Shown here piece by piece: positions 63,548-64,000 of a stretch of 64,000 nt of DNA. The position numbers and the translations under genes are program-made. Under the pieces are notes generated by a model. That model searched no databases. It had not been told where the DNA came from and saw nothing but the letters and a program-made list of their open reading frames with translations. The DNA comes from Prunus persica. Its lineage: Eukaryota > Streptophyta > Magnoliopsida > Rosales > Rosaceae. The stretch is taken from assembly GCF_000346465.2 (NCBI RefSeq), contig NC_034014.1:22082522-22146521 (forward strand), written 5' to 3'. Positions within the stretch are counted from its first letter, which is position 1. Each line of letters starts with the position of its first letter.

Positions 63548-64000
63548 CTCTCTGCATCTCCTCTGCTCAGCACATTCCTGCGCTCAAGAACAGTTTGGAT
63601 GATACATAGATAAACTCAGAGACATACACAGTATAACATACATAATTATAATTATACTGGATATTGGCTCCAATGGATGAACACATTAGCTTAATTTTGG
63701 ATTTCTTAGTTCATGAACTAAAACAAAAGCTTCAGTTCTCTAAAAATAAAAAAATTTATTACAACCGAGAAGGCGCATCACAGTACACAAACATGGGGGA
63801 ATGTTAGCAAACAGTTGGTGCGCTTTATCTTTATCTTTACTTGCAGATACAACCAGCAACCAAAAGCGAAATACAGCAGAAGAAGAAGTACCATTTGGTT
63901 CGGAGAGAGAAAAACTCAAGAACAGATTGCAGGCAGGCAGGCACCGTGGATTAGGAAATGATAGCATTGCAAGAACTGGCGAATGCTTCCATCCTTGGAC
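63548..64000. other. FANCL upstream region to window edge
   Basis: On the minus strand an open stretch runs to about 63590, preceded by a possible CAG acceptor near 63592, so the FANCL leader may have an intron here. At 63740-63967 the minus strand is open with no recognised domain (start MLSFPNPRCLPAC). It could be leader sequence or the end of another gene outside the window. Nothing certain is seen. Confidence 0.35.

Overview
This window is nuclear DNA of a flowering plant, a eudicot. The genes have GT-AG introns and AT-rich non-coding DNA. LTR retrotransposons, LINE, SINE and MITE pieces lie between genes, and the gene families are plant-specific (HAESA-like receptor kinase, EPF-like peptide, XTH, type I MADS). 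A rosid, possibly of the rose family, fits best, but that is an impression and not a proof. I see no bacterial, organellar or viral gene block.

Layout. 1-3.2 kb is upstream DNA with SINE-like repeats. 3.2-7.0 kb (+) is an HSL2-type leucine-rich-repeat receptor kinase in two exons. 7.2-17 kb is a transposon-rich block: a CACTA-like fragment, a broken RPAC1-like RNA polymerase subunit pseudogene (-), a truncated Copia element with four nonsense codons, a 33-bp minisatellite, a very young non-autonomous Copia-type element with 260-bp LTRs and a TTGAT target-site duplication, and a TIR element stuffed with TA-rich satellite. 17.4-19.6 kb (+) is alpha-tubulin. 20.6-23.1 kb (+) is an AT-hook, coiled-coil protein of unknown role. 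25.0-26.0 kb (+) is an intronless SMI1/KNR4-like protein. 29-31.5 kb holds two inverted MADS relics around a LINE 3' end, followed by an intact AGL62-like type I MADS gene (+). 32.2-33.8 kb (+) is COX6A. 35.3-37.3 kb (-) is a Glu-rich single-pass membrane protein. 38.6-40.0 kb (+) is the mitochondrial cysteine desulfurase NFS1, divergent from the Glu-rich gene. 44.0-44.5 kb (-) is an EPFL2-like secreted peptide. 47.6-49.5 kb (+) is a divergent RAD6-like ubiquitin-conjugating enzyme. 49.5-57 kb is gene-poor with MITEs. 57.0-58.3 kb (+) is an XTH6/7-type xyloglucan endotransglucosylase. 59.9-63.5 kb (-) is FANCL, a ten-exon E3 ligase of the Fanconi anaemia pathway.

The genes do not form one pathway. 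The larger pattern is synteny. HSL2, NFS1, XTH6 and FANCL are consecutive in Arabidopsis (At5g65710-65740 from memory). XTH7, EPFL2, a Glu-rich membrane protein and COX6A are consecutive in a second block (At4g37800-37830). Here both sets are interleaved in one segment, as expected for an unduplicated ancestor-like order that Arabidopsis split by reciprocal gene loss.

Exon boundaries were placed by eye from splice sites, reading phase and family alignment from memory. No search was run. I did not find a convincing new biological system. The most unusual items are the altered ATP-binding loop of the HSL2-like kinase, the palindromic-motif array inside the young Copia element, the divergent E2 and the interleaved synteny.
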